DNA of 64,000 nt from Orthonyx spaldingii. Taxonomy: Eukaryota > Chordata > Aves > Passeriformes > Orthonychidae. A program made the translations under genes and the position numbers. Location: contig VZTJ01003846.1 of NCBI GenBank assembly GCA_013397795.1, positions 727,352 through 791,351 on the forward strand, read 5' to 3'. The notes below the pieces were generated by a model, which saw only the letters and a list, made by a program, of their open reading frames with translations, had not been told where the DNA came from and did no database searches. Of the stretch, positions 63,101 through 64,000 are shown piece after piece. Each line of letters opens with the position of its first letter. The first letter of the stretch is position 1.

Positions 63101-64000
63101 TTTTTTGAAAAATAAACAGATCGATGTGTCAACGAGAGTTTTTTTCCCAGAGATATCGTGAGGAATTGAAGAAATGAAGTACTCTGCCATCTAAGTGTCT
63201 GGATTTTTTAGGTGTGGTGAACAAATAAAATGTTCAAGCTAGTAGTGAGGCAGCTTAAAGCCTTTAAGAGGCATTAAGACAAAAAGTTTGATGTATGGAA
63301 AAATGTTGTTTCTTGGGATTTTGATTTTCTAAAAAAGAAAAACCAACTCAATAAATTGTAATGTTATTGATATGTGAGGAATGCTGAAATAACTCTGTTT
63401 TTGATTGCAGGTTATAGCAGAGGAAAAGCAGCATTTACTCAGTAAATATACCCAGGGATTTGAGAAGGGAAAAAGCCTTGCTAGATACTTATACCTCAAA
63501 ATAGTGCTTGTATTGTTTTGTCATTGACCTTGCTGATCTCATACTTTGGGTTTGCAAACCTGATTACAGATTCAGCCAAGTATCAAAAAGCAGGAAGGTG
63601 ATAATCGTGACATTAAAGTTTTTAATGCATATTTTTAATTTTAGAATACTAGTATTAAATATTGACATAGGTTTCATTTCTGCATGACCTTAAAATGATA
63701 GAAATAGCAAAGATAATTTGCACTTAAAACAGATTTATTTTGCAGTTTTAAACTTGTAAATCCTATATTCTGCATGTTCCATTCAGAGTATTAGTCTCCC
63801 AGCAGGGAAATATTAGTGCTGTTGTGCAAATTGTTAGCAAAACTCAATCTGTTCAGTGAAACTGAAAGCAAAATGAAGCAGAGAAAGAGGAAAGGATGAT
63901 GGAGAACTTATTTTATGAGGTAAATAAGAAGACAGTGTCTTCTTAGTGGAGGAAAGTTTTAAGGCCAAAAGGAAATCTAATTGTTCTGAGAGGAATAATA
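60144..64000. other. non-coding AT-rich stretch
   Basis: No gene, RNA or recognisable mobile element was seen through to the right edge. Short frames (at most 67 codons at 61593-61796 minus) have no domain. Confidence 0.5.

Noticed and set aside
1..64000. CRISPR arrays, operons, phage modules or defence systems
   Set aside because: The window is vertebrate nuclear DNA with avian retroelements; no regularly spaced repeats or compact gene clusters are present.

Overview
The window reads as bird nuclear DNA, most likely intergenic sequence or one very large intron on a gene-poor, AT-rich macrochromosome segment. The basis is the repeat content: several short, 5'-truncated CR1 LINE 3' ends with the typical avian tail regions, two solo LTRs of the avian ERV-L-like type (one per strand), and older fragments resembling amniote MIR-like SINEs and an ancient CR1/L3-like LINE. 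CpG is strongly depleted almost everywhere, and there is no bacterial gene organisation. Three runs of N (position 1366, 12481-12538, 47087-47113) show a draft assembly.

I recognise no complete protein-coding gene. Open reading frames are short (longest 173 codons). They carry no domain or motif I recognise, and the larger ones lie in repeats or in strand-asymmetric low-complexity DNA. I therefore list none of them as CDS. Two places could touch a real transcription unit: a CpG-rich block at 46879-47086, cut by an assembly gap and containing an ATG followed by a good splice donor, and a 114-base open segment at 60030-60143 framed by plausible splice sites. Both are low-confidence candidates.

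Layout: 1-13.6 kb is non-coding apart from simple repeats, one tiny CpG cluster and a pyrimidine tract with a gap. 13.6-16 kb holds a CR1 tail and a MIR-like SINE. 16-21.8 kb is non-coding with a GC-elevated patch at 18.9-19.8 kb. 21.8-22.2 kb is a plus-strand solo LTR. 22.2-36.2 kb is repeat-poor. 36.2-46.6 kb is repeat-rich, with GT/AT and AAATA microsatellites, three CR1 tails, one ancient CR1-like fragment and a GC-rich segment of unknown origin. 46.9-47.1 kb is the CpG-rich block. 47.1-56.5 kb is non-coding. 56.5-57.0 kb is a minus-strand solo LTR. 57.0-64 kb is non-coding with one MIR-like fragment and the candidate exon.

No cooperating set of genes is visible, and I found no convincing new biological system. 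All family assignments come from memory of consensus sequences, not from a database search.
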